Shown piece by piece: positions 33,785-44,986 of a stretch of DNA of 64,000 nucleotides. The position numbers and the translations under genes were made by a program. The notes under the pieces are model-generated. The model did no database searches, was not told the origin of the DNA, and saw only the letters and a program-made list of their open reading frames with translations. The DNA comes from Silene latifolia (Eukaryota > Streptophyta > Magnoliopsida > Caryophyllales > Caryophyllaceae), in NCBI RefSeq assembly GCF_048544455.1, contig NC_133535.1, forward strand, positions 86,366,120-86,430,119, written 5' to 3'. Within the stretch, counting starts at the first letter, position 1, and each line of letters starts with the position of its first letter.

Positions 33785-35060
33785 TGTTGGAATATGTGTC
33801 CTCCGACAATAATGCGATCACAACTGTTGATCATGATGATCACATGTTTAAGTCTCATCATAACGAATACAATTGGGAAGTAATATTTACTGTCAACTGG
33901 TCCACACATATCGGTAATGATTGGCTGACTAGAGTTTGACATTACTGTCGTGCGACGGTGGTGATCAGTTGATCTCCTAGGTCATACCTATAGGGCAACA
34001 CTCTTAATTGATCAATTAATTGATCGTATAACGTTACGAGTCAATTAATTTAATTAAAATTGACGGACGATTTTGGAAGTAATTTTTATGTATCTCATTG
34101 AAATTTGATTAAATGAGATACGATGCGAATGTCGAATCGAATCGTATCATTGCTCGGATGAAATTATTGTTTAAGGAAACAATTGAATTCGAATGAATAA
34201 TTATAAATACAAGTTGTTGTGATTTATAAATTGGTAAAATATTTTGGTACAAGTAATTATGAATTACTAAGTCGATTTTTGTATATGACGTACTTTTATT
34301 AATACGTTGATTTTTAATATGTTAAAAATACATAACAAATTTATGTTACATATGACATGTGACATAAGGCAAGTTTGACAAAAATAAAATGGGTTCCATT
34401 TTATGAAGGTGCCGAAATTAGGAAGGGGATTAGGCTAAATATTGTGTTTATAATATAAGTGGTAAACATAATGATTACTTACCTTACTAGCCATGCAACC
34501 CTAGTTTACATTGTGAAGATAAACAAAGGCATGCATTGGCTCCCTTTGCCCCTCCTACCACCCGGTTTTTAGAGGCAAAAACCACTTGGTTTTTCCTCTC
34601 AATTTTACCTTATACACAATAATGTTATTGTCTTTTTTTATTCATTCATTCATCTCATCAAATATTTTTAGAGAGATAAAAAGATTTCTCCTTCCTCTTC
34701 TCCTCTCTTGAAACCGGTTTTTAGGCGACCAAAAACAAAATTATTTTGGGTCAATTTTCTACAAAGTTAATATTATCTAGTACTCATAATATTAATTTTA
34801 ATTAAGAGTGTGCTTTGGGTATTTAGCTTTGGGAGAGATCCTACACTTGGATCTTAGTTCTTCCACTAAAGGAAAGCACAAGAATAAGAGAGAAAGGTGA
34901 TCTCTCTTGTGCCCTATAATCCGAAAATCCAATGTAAGAACAATGTTTCTTCTTTATTTTGTTTAAGTGTTTGCATGCATAAGATCATTCATTAATTTTA
35001 TGACAAATTAAATTAAAACATATATGAATATGTTAAGTATATAGATCTACTTTTCCTTCA
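33785..35060 (+). repeat. Copia-C 3' LTR
   Basis: TGTTGGAATATG to CTTTTCCTTCA, 1276 bp, followed by TTAGC. Confidence 0.92.
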
Positions 35061-35065
35061 TTAGC

Positions 35066-36075
35066 CGTATCCACCTCAATCCCTCTTCGCGACACTATAT
35101 GCCCTAACACGATACCGCTACTCACCATTAAGTGGCACTTTTCAGAATTTAAAATGAGGTGAGAGTCTATGCACCGTGATAGGACCATAGCGAGGTGGTC
35201 TAGACACGAGTCAAATGAGTCTTCGTGGACGGTGAAGTCATCCATGAAGACTTCCAAGATACGCTCCACATAATCCGAGAAGATGTTCATCATGCACCTT
35301 TGGAATGTGCCGGGGGCGTTGCACAATCCAAAGGGCATGCGGAGGTAAGCATAAGTACCAAATGGGCAAGTAAATGTTGTTTTGGATTGATCCTCGGGGT
35401 GTATGGGGATTTGAAAATACCCGTAGTACCCGTCCAAAAAACAATAGTACTCTTTCTCTCCTAACCTTTCTAGCATTTGATCTAGAAAGGGTAGGGGAAA
35501 TGGTCCTTCAAAGTAACTTGGTTGAGGCGGCGATAATCGATACACACCTTCTATCCCGTTTGTAAACGGGTGGGGATCAATGCCCCTTGGGAGTTTTCGA
35601 CTACCGTCACCCCCCCTTTTTTAGGCACGACTTGAGTAGGACTTACCCATTGGGAATCACTAATGGGGTAGATGATTCCCATTTAAAGTAGCTTGATTAC
35701 CTCTTCTTTCACCACCTCCATCATAGGTGGATTGAGTCTTCTTTGTGGTTGTCTCACGGGTTTAGCCTCTTTCTCTAACCGAATCTTGTGCATGCAAGTG
35801 CTTGGACTTATTCCTTTAATGTCGGCAATGCTCCACCCAAAAGCTTCCTTATGCTTTTTCAACATGTCGACTAATCTCTCCTCTTGCTGTTCTTTGAGTT
35901 GGTTTGAAATGATTAATGGAAGGGTATTGTCTTCCCCTATGAAAATGTATTTGAGATGATTTGGGAGGGGTTTTGGTTCATGTTTTGTGGGTTTTAAGAT
36001 AGAGGGGAGTGGTCTTTCAAGGTTAGCATCCAAGGGGAGAAAAGGTGTAAGGGATCTATGTTCTTGAGAGGCCAA
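35066..36075 (-). pseudogene. pol: Gypsy-B1 pol 5' part: linker and RT core
   Basis: Read from 36075 down: a linker, then KEAFGWSIADIKGIS and RRLNPPMMEVV at the start of RT, then the core with [29 protein letters not shown] and the catalytic FMDD. A TAA at 35683-35685 before GIIYP and a stop where Trp is expected near VCIDYR are shared with Gypsy-B2. The frame also shifts near 35540. Loss of one 19-bp motif unit at 36100-36151 throws this copy out of frame relative to protease. The RT core ends at the Copia-C TSD. Confidence 0.88.
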
Positions 36076-36099
36076 CATTTCAGCCGTAACCAGAGGAGA

Positions 36100-36151
36100 A
36101 CGCAGGTTGCGTTCAGGGGCGCAGGCTGCGTTGTATGACGCAGGCTGCGTC
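36100..36151. repeat. CGCAGGCTGCG cluster in the PR-RT linker (Gypsy-B1)
   Basis: Three units, where Gypsy-B2 (61062-61133) has four. The cluster lies inside the polyprotein reading frame, so it was translated in the ancestor. The one-unit difference is 19 bp and shifts the frame here. Confidence 0.8.
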
Positions 36152-36399
36152 TCAGACTGCCTCGTGGACTTTCTTCTTGCTCTTTTGACAATGACTCCCC
36201 ATCTTCAAGTTCTTCTTCTTTGTCCAAGTCCTCCGAATATTCCTGCACATCATTAGACAACACTACCCGCAAACCTTCTTGCTCCAAATCGTTAGTGAGG
36301 GCAACCTCAAGGGGGTCCCTTTGACACATATTATACACTTGTGAAACAATTGGTTCAAAGATATCCAAGAAATAACATGAATGTGAATCGCTAGGTTGT

Positions 36400-36830
36400 T
36401 TCATGGCATCATATATGTTGTAAGTGAGTTTCTTTCCATCAAACTCCATAGTTAGGTTTCCGTTAGACACATCAATATTGGTCTTAGAGGTATTCATGAA
36501 AGGCCTCCCCAAAAGGATTGGAGTGGCCCTCGAGTCGGCTTCCATGTCAAGAACATAGAAGTCGGCCGAAAAGGTTAAGTGATCTACCTCTACCAACACA
36601 TCTTCCACCATCCCCCTCAGGTATATGCTTGAGCGATCCGCAAGTTGGATCACTACATCGGTTTTATTCAATCCCAAGGTCTCATAAAGGGCATAGGGCA
36701 TGACGTTGATTGATGCACGAAGGTCTAACATAGCATGAGTGAAACTCTTATCCCAATTGAGCATGGTATAGTGAACATTCCCGGGTCGCCACACTTTTTG
36801 GGAAGTGATTTTTTAAATATGGCGGAGACA
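36400..36830 (-). pseudogene. pol: Gypsy-B1 protease
   Basis: The retropepsin-like domain has its catalytic motif changed to DLRAS (Asp at about 36723-36725), where Gypsy-B2 has DLGAS. LLGRPFM and a VDVSNGNLTMEFD-like end follow. A frameshift lies just before, at about 36750, between IPCSIG and DKSFTHAML. The enzyme would mature Gag-Pol; the Gly to Arg change next to the active Asp should inactivate it. Confidence 0.85.
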
Positions 36831-36839
36831 TGTTCACTC

Positions 36840-38850
36840 ACCCGTACACTTTGGGTTCCCTTCCTTGGGCTTCTCCTAGGTGTACAAAGTTCCTTGAGAA
36901 ACTTTCCATACCTCGGAACACCCTTCAAAACATTTAGCAAAGGAATGTTTACTTCACACTTTCTAAAAGTTTCATAGAGATCTTCATCTCTTTCGACCCT
37001 CTTAGAACGTGTGAGAGCATTCAGAAACGGTACCTCCACAAAATATTCTCTTTCGATCTCCTCAATTTGAGCTTCAGCGTTGTTGCTTCCTTGCTTTTCT
37101 GTGTCCTTGCTCAAAGGACTCTTCTCCTCTTCTCCATTAGCTTTAGAGGGTGTCTCTTTCTCCTTTTCAACTACAAGCTCTTCTTCAATATGTTCCTCAA
37201 TTTGAATGATCCTCTCATGTGACTTGGCCCTTATCTTCTTCTTTAGAGGGGATTCTAAAGTTCTCCCCTTCCTCAATGTCATAGCACTAGCATTTTCCCT
37301 AGGAGGGAATGTAGTGGAGGGAATAGAAGTGGAATTCCTTTGGTTTTGTTTGGCAAGTTCTAGGGCAATTTGTCCAAGTTGGACCTCAAGGTTGGCAACC
37401 TTGGCATCACTAACACCCTTGTCGGCTTCAATCTTGTCAAACCTCTTGTTTGTTTTAACTTGCTCTTGCAAAATGTTCTTAAGCAAGTCTTGAATACTTG
37501 GTTCCTTTTGAGAATTGGTGTTGTTGCCTTGGTTGCCGAATTGGAATGATTGACCTTGGCTTTGGTTACGACCTTGGTTGTTGGAATTTCCATTCCTATT
37601 TCCTTGAAAATTGGAACCTTGACCTTGTCGGGAATTTTGGTCTCTCAAGTGATTGAATTGGCCAATAACAAAGCTTTTAGAAGTGTCACCACCCCAACCA
37701 AGATGAGGGTTTTCTCTACTCCCAACATTGTAGGTATTTCCATTAGGGTCATAATTGTAATATCCTCCCCCGGAAGGATTCCTAGCATTGTAATTTCCAT
37801 AACCCATTGCACTCACATTTTCCACCCCAATTCCTTCTTCTATCATAATGGGGCAAGCTTCCTCCAAATGACGACCTTGGAAATAGTTGCATTCCACTTG
37901 ATTCCCGTGACTTCCTTCCTTGTTTGGAGTGTTTCCTATCATGTTTTTCACTAGGTGAGTTAGGTCATTCACACTTTGCTCAAGATTTTGAGTAGATGAG
38001 GAGGTGGTTCCCATTGAAGATGCATTTCTTGATCCCTTTTGACTTCTACCATAATTTCTTGTGGTTGAGGCAAGTCTCTCAATGATCTCCTTAGCATCCG
38101 CTTTGGAATAATTCTCCAAACCTCCCCCGGTGGCGGAATTGACCATCCTTTGATATTCTTGGCCTAAACCTTCATAAAATTTAAAAGAAGGTCATCCTCA
38201 CTCAACCCATGGTATGGGCATTGAGCGACCAACCTCTTAAATCTTTCCCAATATTCATACATGGTTTCCCCATGGTCTTGCTCTATTGTGGTGATTGCCT
38301 TTTTTGCACGGTTGTGGCATGAGTCGGGATACAATTTCTCAAGGAAGGCCGCTTTCATTTCTTTCCAAGTACTTATGGACCCCGGAGTAAGATAGAAAAG
38401 CCAATCCTCAGCCGCATCCAACAAGGAAAACGGAAAGGCACGAAGCTTAAATTGGTCCTCCGTCACTCCATTTGGAATGGCTCCTTCACACATCATGTGA
38501 AACTCCGATAAGTGCCGGTTAGGATCATTTCCCACGTGCCCATGGAATTTGGGTAGGTTGTGAATGAAGAAACCCTTAAGTTCAAAGTTGGCATTTGCTC
38601 CCAAAGGAGGGTATGTGATGCATAAAGGTTGTTCATCGCAGTTCCTTTCCCTTATCTCACGAATGGTTCTATTATCGTTCGCCATTCTAGGATATTCTAC
38701 TTCAATGGGGTTCACCGAAAGTGGTTCTTCTTTAACTTGGGTTTCCCTAGGTCGTCTTTGATACCACGGGTTTGTAAACAACCAAGAGTATGCTCCGAAT
38801 GAGTCTTCTTCAACGGGAGTTGATTCACCACTTTGTTGAGAACTAAACAT
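36840..38850 (-). pseudogene. gag: Gypsy-B1 gag
   Basis: The likely start is ATG at 38850 (MFSSQQSG). An ATG at 38937 adds a hydrophobic stretch from the leader and is less likely. The core (residues about 90-250) has the retrotransposon Gag fold signature: FHGHVGNDPNRHLSEF, LLDAAEDWLFYL and MYEYWERFKRLVAQCP. A one-base deletion near 38180 breaks the frame, which resumes at 38146 in another phase. The zinc knuckle reads CNYF instead of CNYC, losing a metal ligand. An Asn/Gln/Gly-rich stretch and a Glu/Lys-rich linker follow towards protease. Confidence 0.88.
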
Positions 38851-38964
38851 AAACTTGGATACTACACAAAACAAATTAGATCTTCCACTTACTTCTAACA
38901 ACAAAAAGAGTATAAAAACAACTAAGCATAAATTCACAAACTCAAGTTCTAGCTATGTTGCCCT

Positions 38965-38982
38965 TCCCCGGCAACGACGCCA
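38965..38982 (-). other. Gypsy-B1 primer binding site (tRNA-Asp type, one mismatch)
   Basis: Same as the Gypsy-A and B2 sites except GGCGTCGTTGCC on the - strand in place of GGCGCCGTTGCC. It lies five bases from the LTR. Confidence 0.85.
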
Positions 38983-38987
38983 AAATT

Positions 38988-39090
38988 TGATACAAGAAAT
39001 ACTAGGTCGCTAAATACTAGAATTAAACTACCAAATTAACAATTTATAAGCCAAACTATACTGTAGATTACTCTAATAGATAAAGTAATA
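38988..39090 (-). repeat. Gypsy-B1 5' LTR, truncated to its last 103 bp
   Basis: Begins TGATACAAG and matches the first 103 bp of the LTRs at 18739 and 41918, then stops after GATAAAGTAATA and runs into Copia RT sequence. This is the segmental-duplication breakpoint. Confidence 0.9.
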
Positions 39091-39097
39091 AAGCCAA
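39079..39097. other. Tandem-duplication junction
   Basis: LTR sequence GATAAAGTAATA is followed by AAGCC and then Copia RT sequence equivalent to 5866 onward. Copia-1 has GATAAGGTAA at 5856-5865, matching the LTR at nine of ten bases. Joining at short homology with a few filler bases is the simplest reading. Confidence 0.8.
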
Positions 39098-39756
39098 CCT
39101 CTTCAGTGCAAGTGGCTTTATAAGATAAAGCGTTCATTAGATGGATAACCTGATACCTATAAAGCGCGACTTGTTGCCAAAGGTTTCACTCAAGTGCAAG
39201 GGTTGCACTATGATGAGATTTTTGCACCCGTCATTATGCTTAGATCTATCCGGATTATCTTAGCGATTGCTGCATTTCATGACTAGGAGATATGGCAGAT
39301 GGATGTGAAACCCGCTTTCTTAAACGGTTATTTAGAGGAGGATTTGTATATGATACAACCCGAAGGTTTCACTGATCCTAAAAATACTAAGAAAGTTTGA
39401 AAGCTTAAGCATTCCATTTATGGACTTAAGCAAGCTTCGAGGAGTTGGAATCATCATTTTGACCAGGTGATAAAAGAGAATGGTTTCGAACGTAATGTTG
39501 AGGAACCATGCTTATACATCAAGTCAAGTGGGAGCAAAATCGTGTTCCTTATTTTGTATGTAGATGACATACTTTTGATTGGAAACGACATCCCCATGCT
39601 CTCTTTGGTTAAAGTATGGTTACATAACCATTTCCGGTTGAAAGATCTTGGTGAGGCACAAAGGATTCTAGGCATCCGAATCTATAGAGATAGGTCTAAA
39701 AGGATGTTAGCATTAAGTCAGGAGTCTTATATTGATAAGATTCATGAGAGGTTTAG
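39096..39756 (+). pseudogene. pol: Copia-2 reverse transcriptase fragment
   Basis: Starts in RT at the segment before KWLYKIKRS and carries the YVDD box near 39560, then QRILGIRIYRD. Stops lie soon after the start (TAA following the LDG codons near 39149), at a TAG in place of Tyr-Glu near 39285, and at TGA 39398-39400. The frame is then open to LTR-D1 at 39757. The last five bases, TTTAG, are the altered left copy of the LTR-D1 TSD. Confidence 0.88.
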
Positions 39757-41177
39757 TGATGCGTGTATTTTATATAAGGTTTTTACCTCATTTTTACACG
39801 CATTTCTGTATTATTTACGTGGCATCTACCTACAAATACCCCCGAATATTCTACTTTGGTTCGTTTTATGTAAATTGCAGGAATAAGCCAAAGAGGAGAT
39901 AAATCTAGCCTAAACTCGTCCCATTTGCATGCATTTATGGAGAACAAGGAGCCGGAGCTTGGAATCTATCACTTTGAAGACGCGTGAGCTAGTTTCGGAA
40001 GGTGTTTAGTGCCTAAACGTACCAAGATAGCTCGATCGACTACTTTTCTAGTCGATCGAATGCTTTATATACTGAAGGATACTCGATCGAGCAGTCCCAG
40101 TATTCAATCAAGTAGGCAATGCAAGGAGTTACTCGATCGAGTGGTTTAATTCCACTCGATCGAAGGGTTTGATGCTTAGTTACTCGATCGAATGGTTTAT
40201 TTCCACTCGATCGAGTGGTTTTGCCTGTATTAAAGTTTTTTCGCCTATTTTCGTATGGGCTTTTGTAATTTAGTTATGGATTAGGTTTAGAGGAGGATTT
40301 TCGTATACTACAAAATACAGTAGACTGCGTAACTCCTCCTCATTCACTTTTCACTAAGAAAAACTTCTAATGTTTCTTTATTTTTTACCTTGCTTCTACC
40401 CTTTTGCTACTTGGATTCGATCTTGCATTCGGTATCATTACTCCCTTTTGATTCTTGTTCTTATTCTTGATACAATTAGTGCTTTTATTTCCCTTCTTCC
40501 TTTATTTTGCAATTGCTTATTTGTTTCCCTCTTATTTTATTATCATGTTTAATTTCTATTATTTATATGTTATTATTGTTGATTCAGTAATGTGTAGCTA
40601 ATTCCCTTTTGCTAAGACTAGGGGATACATGATTATAAAGGAATAGTAGTTGCCATATTAGGTTAATGCTTGTGTAGTCTCTGTTCTTAATCGCTACAGG
40701 TAATTGTATCTGTCTAATTGAGTCGACGCAATTAGATATTTTTATCATAGTAAACCTTGACCTGGACCGGAAGGTTGGAAAGGGTGAGACTCGTAGCGAA
40801 CATTAGGGCACTTTAGTGAGGGCGGAAGCTAAGCTATCTATGCTTTAGGGCAAACTGAGACCGGAAGGAGATATTCACTGCTCCTCAGACCATACCTGCA
40901 TTGACCTGAGATTTAGACTACTTGACTGAATAATCATGGTCAACCGTCTGTCTTAGCTGTCTTCCTTATCTGTTTAATCCTTTTTCTCTGCCTTTTCTCT
41001 ATCTCATCCTTATTAGTTTAGAACAACAACCCAATTAAAACCCCCATTTTGGTTACCGTGACAAACTTAGACAAAGCTGACATTTTCCCATCTCCCTGTG
41101 GAGATCAACCCGACATCCCTAGCTATATTAGTTAAAGACAGTTGGTTATTTTTGATAGGTATATGACAGACGTATCA
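39757..41177 (+). mobile_element. Solo LTR-D1 (Athila-like)
   Basis: TGATGCGTG...ACGTATCA, 1421 bp, flanked by TTTAG/TTCAG (39752-39756, 41178-41182); Copia-1 keeps the empty site TTCAG at 6522-6526. The TCCCTGTGGAGATCAACCCGAC block near its 3' end is Athila-like. No internal region or second LTR is present, so it arose by LTR-LTR recombination. LTR-D2 (43300-44825, - strand) belongs to the same family. Confidence 0.85.
40031..40216. repeat. TCGATCGA palindrome cluster in U3 of LTR-D1
   Basis: Seven TCGATCGA cores in 185 bp, mostly as (A)CTCGATCGAG(TGG), often paired in inverted orientation to form larger palindromes. It starts about 275 bp into the LTR. Confidence 0.85.
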
Positions 41178-41182
41178 TTCAG

Positions 41183-41917
41183 CATGACAAACTCCAAGAA
41201 GGGGTACCTTTCGATGGTTCATGGGGTGAATTTGAGTAAAGCTCAGTCACCTAAAACACCGGAAGAAAAAGAGCGCATGAGTCGTATTTCTTATGCATCA
41301 GTAGTAGGATCGATCATGTATGCAATGATGTGCACACGTCCAGATGTGGCATATGCACTTATTATGACGAGTCGATACTAGTGTACTCCAGGTGAGAGTC
41401 ACTGGATGGCCGTAAAGAACATTCTTAAGTACTTACGAAGGACTAAAGATTGGGTCTTGGTATACGGTGGAAACACCGAGCTTTGTGCTAAGGGTTACAC
41501 AGATGCTAGTTTCCAAACAGATCGGGATAATTCCAAATCCCAATCCGGATTCGTCTTTACTCTAAATGGTGCAGCGGTCAGTTGGAAGAGTTCCAAACAA
41601 TCAGTGACAGCAAATTCTACAACCGAATCCGAGTACATTGCAGCCTCTGAAGCTGCAAAGGAAGCTATATGGATGCGACAATTCTTACAGGGACTAAAGG
41701 TAGTTCCTAGTTCGCATGAAGCAATCACCCTTTATTGTGTTAATAGTGGTGCCATTTTCCAGGCTAAGGAGCCTAAGCCTAGAAACAAATCTAGACACGT
41801 ACTCAGGGAGTCTCACTTGATACGGGATTATGTGCAGCAAAAGGAGATAGCGCTATGCAAGATAGGGACGGATGACAACATTGCGGATCCTCTCACGAAA
41901 GCATTGCCGTATAGTAA
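41183..41917 (+). pseudogene. pol: Copia-2 RT end and RNase H
   Basis: The RT end (RISYASVVGSIMYAMMCTRPDVAYAL) has TAG at 41379-41381; RNase H is then open from 41382 through the end. GYTDASFQTD, STTESEYIAASEA and DDNIADPLTK are all present and contiguous, giving the uninterrupted form of the domain that Gypsy-A splits in Copia-1. Reading runs on into the Gypsy-B2 LTR to a stop at 41969, an accidental fusion. Confidence 0.88.
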
Positions 41918-43050
41918 TGATAGAAGAAATACTAGGTCGCTAAATACTAGAATTAAACTACCAAATTAACAATGTATAATCCAAACTATACTCTAGATTA
42001 CTCTAATGGATAAAGTAATATAGTGCAAGTAAGGGTCGATCCCAAGAGAAGGACTTTTAAGCTAAATACTTGAATTGTAAATTATTGAATACTAATGACG
42101 AGTTTATAAACTAACAATGGTTATCAACAATGACAAACAATCGATAAACATAGATGAAGGGGGGTTTTTGAGTTGATTGGTGACATGAAACAAAATAAAA
42201 TTGCAATCTTTGTCTAACAAGCAATATAACAAACACTTGGTGAGCAAGAGAATTCAATATTAAAGAGGACTTGGTGCAATCCTTCCTTAGTAACCAACAA
42301 TAGTAAAGTTTGACTCTTTTATAACTCTCCTCTTATTATCCACCCAATACTTTCAAATCAATATGTTAACATACACAAATTAAACCATCCATGTATGTCC
42401 TTCAAGTTTAATCAACAATTCATTAAACTATGAGTGCAAATCAAACATGACCATTAATAGTTGTGCCAAGATAAGAAGCTAGGATCAATTCTCACAAGAT
42501 TAAACCATACAAATGAGAAAAGACATGAAATTTGCTACTTATTGCATGAATCCTTTAAACCAAATCAACATACAACAAGCTTGCTCCAAATAATCCTAGA
42601 TAGACTAAACCATTTTTCTAGAATTTGCAATAGTTAGGTAAATAAAATGCAAGAGTGATCAATTCTAACATTCATCTACTCAACATAAGAATTAAGCTTA
42701 AGGAAAGATCAATAGATAAATAAGAAGAGATCAAAAGAGTCTTACAATACCAAAGTTAGAGACTTTGGATAAATTACACCAAGCAAAGAAGGATTAGCCT
42801 TCCATATCCTTAGAAAAACCCAAGAATTGTGGAAAGATTAACATCCAATGCCAAACGATTACAACTTTCCTCCTAAAAATACCAAGTTCTCTTAACAAAA
42901 CAAGTTTTTGAAATTATTGCTAAACAAAATGAGATTTAGGTCTCCAAAATGTGAACTATTTATAGCGTTGCACCCCCATCTAGGTTAAACACGGATTTGC
43001 TTTCACCCAAAGGCTTAAGCACGGTAAATCAACTTCACAAAGCTGAGAGG

Positions 43051-43123
43051 GACGCAGGCTGCATCACATTCCGCAGGCTTGCGTAAAAGGGCGCAGGCTG
43101 CGTCATATGACGTAGGTTGCGTT
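43051..43123. repeat. CGCAGGCTGCG palindrome cluster in U3 of the Gypsy-B2 LTR
   Basis: Four units as in B1 (19871-19943) with a few point changes, mainly C/G to T/A at CpG sites, as expected from methylated-cytosine decay. Confidence 0.85.
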
Positions 43124-43299
43124 CTGGTCTGCCTCCCCGCTTCAAAGCTTCACTTCCTTTTACAACTTCTTCAAGATTTACCCTTCAATCTTCCTATCAA
43201 GGGATGGTGACTCCGAAGTTGGTCACTCCAATGTCGTTTCCACGTGATTTCTTGTCTACGAGTGTGGCTAGAGGCTCGCTCTCGGGATTTCGGGTCTTC

Positions 43300-44825
43300 T
43301 CATGCTTGTCGTTGTATGCACCAAAAATAATATTTATAGTCCAAACTACTACTATAGCTAGTGGCAGTCAGGGTCGAACCACAAAGAGGCGATGCAATTA
43401 ATAGTTGTTTTATTAAGTCTAAAGTAACAAATTTGAGGGGGATTGGATTTGAGTTGGTCTATACTAATGGCAATAAAATAAAGAAATGAATGAAAGCAAA
43501 TATTAAAAGGGTGCTAAGATGGTCGGTTCACTATAGTTTCGGCGGCAGCATCCTAGGTAAGTCTGAAACAATCGCGTGAGACGGGAAAATAAGAAGTCCT
43601 CTCGGTCCTTTCTTAACAGGTAGCATCTTTCGATCTCGCTACAGGTCCCTAATATCATTAATATTAACTTTCGTCCTGAAAAGTGATTTAAGAGCCTAAA
43701 TTAACTTACCTTTCGATCTCATTAATCTAGTCGTCTTAATTAAGTAGTCTATCTCCCTCCCCTATCTTTCGATCTTTATTGGGTCGGTCAATTCCTAGGC
43801 ATTCAACTAGTCGCGTGCACTCGATTCGTCAAACATAGCAATTAAATTAATTAAAACGAAGCATATCTCACGTGGCCAGTCGATCGACCATGGTATGCGG
43901 TCGATCGACCGTGGCGCGATTCCAGGTCTTCCTATTCTAATGCCGCCTAACCTACAGATCCCCTACATCCTAGCACATGGGGTTTAGCTACTCATACTGG
44001 AAACAATAATAATAATACAATTAACTAATAAAGCGATAGAATTCATGATCAAAATAACTAAATAAGCAAATAACATGAAATGATACTTGGCTTTTGGGAA
44101 ACGATTCTAGCAATTCTATACTACGAACAAAATAAAAGCAATAAAACTGATTAATGGAACAGCGGAAATACCGTATGAAAATAGGAGAGAAGAATTGCAG
44201 AACAAAGATCCAGAAACCGAATGCAAAAGTAAATTGTATTGAAAATGAAACAATCTTGAGAACCCTAATTACTGATGATAAAATATTTGATAAAACTGGA
44301 TAAAAGCTTGATAATTATTCTGAAAAACTAGGTTACGTTATATAGGAATATATCGTATCACTTATTCCTAAACCTAATATACAATGGGCTTTGAAATTCT
44401 CGTTCTATTTCTTTAATTTGCGCGTCAGCTCGTATGATGGTCGATCGACCATGCAAGGCAGTCGATCGACTAGTCTACACTGAACAGTAGCTTCTGTAAG
44501 TCGCGCTCTGGTCGATCGACTATGGAGGTCAGTCGATCGACTGGAGTAGCTGGTACTTGGCTTCTAAATTCTTCATAAAGTTGTCTTTCAGGCCTCGAAA
44601 TGCGCACCAAGTTCATTCCTTGTGTAAATACTTCATGTCAAATGCAGTGCAAGGTACTCGGGGACGGATTCGGGTCAGTTTCTACTCATTTCCGCATAAA
44701 TCTGCAATATTACATAAAAATACGAAAGTAGACGAAATGGGGCAAATAGTAGCATAAACTACCTAATTGAGCTCTGAAATGCGAGTAAAATAGGGTGTAA
44801 AACACCATATAAATGACACGCATCA
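43300..44825 (-). mobile_element. Solo LTR-D2 (Athila-like), inverted relative to D1
   Basis: On the - strand it starts TGATGCGTGTCATTTATATGG at 44825, like LTR-D1, and ends ATGA at 43300, where the family end is ATCA. TSD TCTTC at 43295-43299 and 44826-44830; the empty site is 20115-20119 in B1. 1526 bp. A CGACC-rich Athila-type LTR with no internal region. Confidence 0.82.
43879..44540. repeat. TCGATCGA palindromes in LTR-D2
   Basis: Four GTCGATCGAC units at 44441-44540, about 285-385 bp from the LTR start, plus a pair at 43879-43908. The core TCGATCGA is as in D1 but the flanks are mostly G...C instead of C...G. Confidence 0.82.
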
Positions 44826-44986
44826 TCTTCCTCTTATACAAAGCTCCACACTTTAGTCAAAATGCTTTAGTCATAACAATCATTGGGAAGGGAAGATTAA
44901 CTCACTATTCCGACTAACAAGACCCTTAATTTAAACAAACTTGGCCTAAAAAGGCCCTAGTGACTCGACACTTTTTGACTCTATCA

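Larger units (their letters stand above)
26281..35060 (+). mobile_element. Copia-C: gag-only Copia element with intact gag
   Basis: 8780 bp with LTRs 26281-27552 and 33785-35060 and TSD TTAGC (26276-26280, 35061-35065). The empty site is at 60020-60024 in Gypsy-B2. It has a PBS-like site, a 2.2-kb leader, one intact gag ORF and about 3 kb with no pol. The structure matches the TR-GAG type of non-autonomous element. The LTRs differ at only about one base per hundred by eye, so it is young. Its Gag end resembles that of Copia-1, making Copia-1 relatives candidate helpers. Confidence 0.92.
18739..39090 (-). mobile_element. Gypsy-B1: Athila-like element on the - strand, split by Copia-C
   Basis: On the - strand the order is truncated 5' LTR (38988-39090), tRNA-Asp PBS, gag, PR, RT, [Copia-C insertion], RT end, RNase H, INT, motif cluster, inverted-repeat module with an antisense env-like ORF, hairpin array, PPT, 3' LTR (18739-20275). 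The left TSD is AGTAA (18734-18738); the right side is lost at the duplication breakpoint. Own sequence is about 11.6 kb without Copia-C. Every coding domain has lesions. It is the paralogue of Gypsy-B2 by tandem segmental duplication rather than an independent insertion. Confidence 0.93.
39096..41917 (+). mobile_element. Copia-2: duplicated Copia RT/RNase H segment
   Basis: It repeats Copia-1 from about 5866 to 18738 without Gypsy-A, and is split by LTR-D1. It ends at the same base of pol, followed by a Gypsy-B LTR with the same AGTAA (41913-41917). The RT TGA (39398) and the TAG (41379) are shared with Copia-1. It has no 5' half and no LTRs. Confidence 0.92.
41918..44986 (-). repeat. Gypsy-B2 3' LTR, interrupted by LTR-D2
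   Basis: TGATAG...CTATCA, 1538 bp when LTR-D2 and one TSD copy are removed. The motif cluster is at 43051-43123 and the TATA-like stretch (- strand) is near 42955-42965, where one base differs from B1. Confidence 0.92.

Noticed and set aside
38851..38937. Signal-peptide-like start of Gypsy-B gag (also 63819-63905)
   Set aside because: The hydrophobic residues come from leader sequence; MFSSQQSG downstream is a more natural Gag start, and Gag proteins of this group have no signal peptide.
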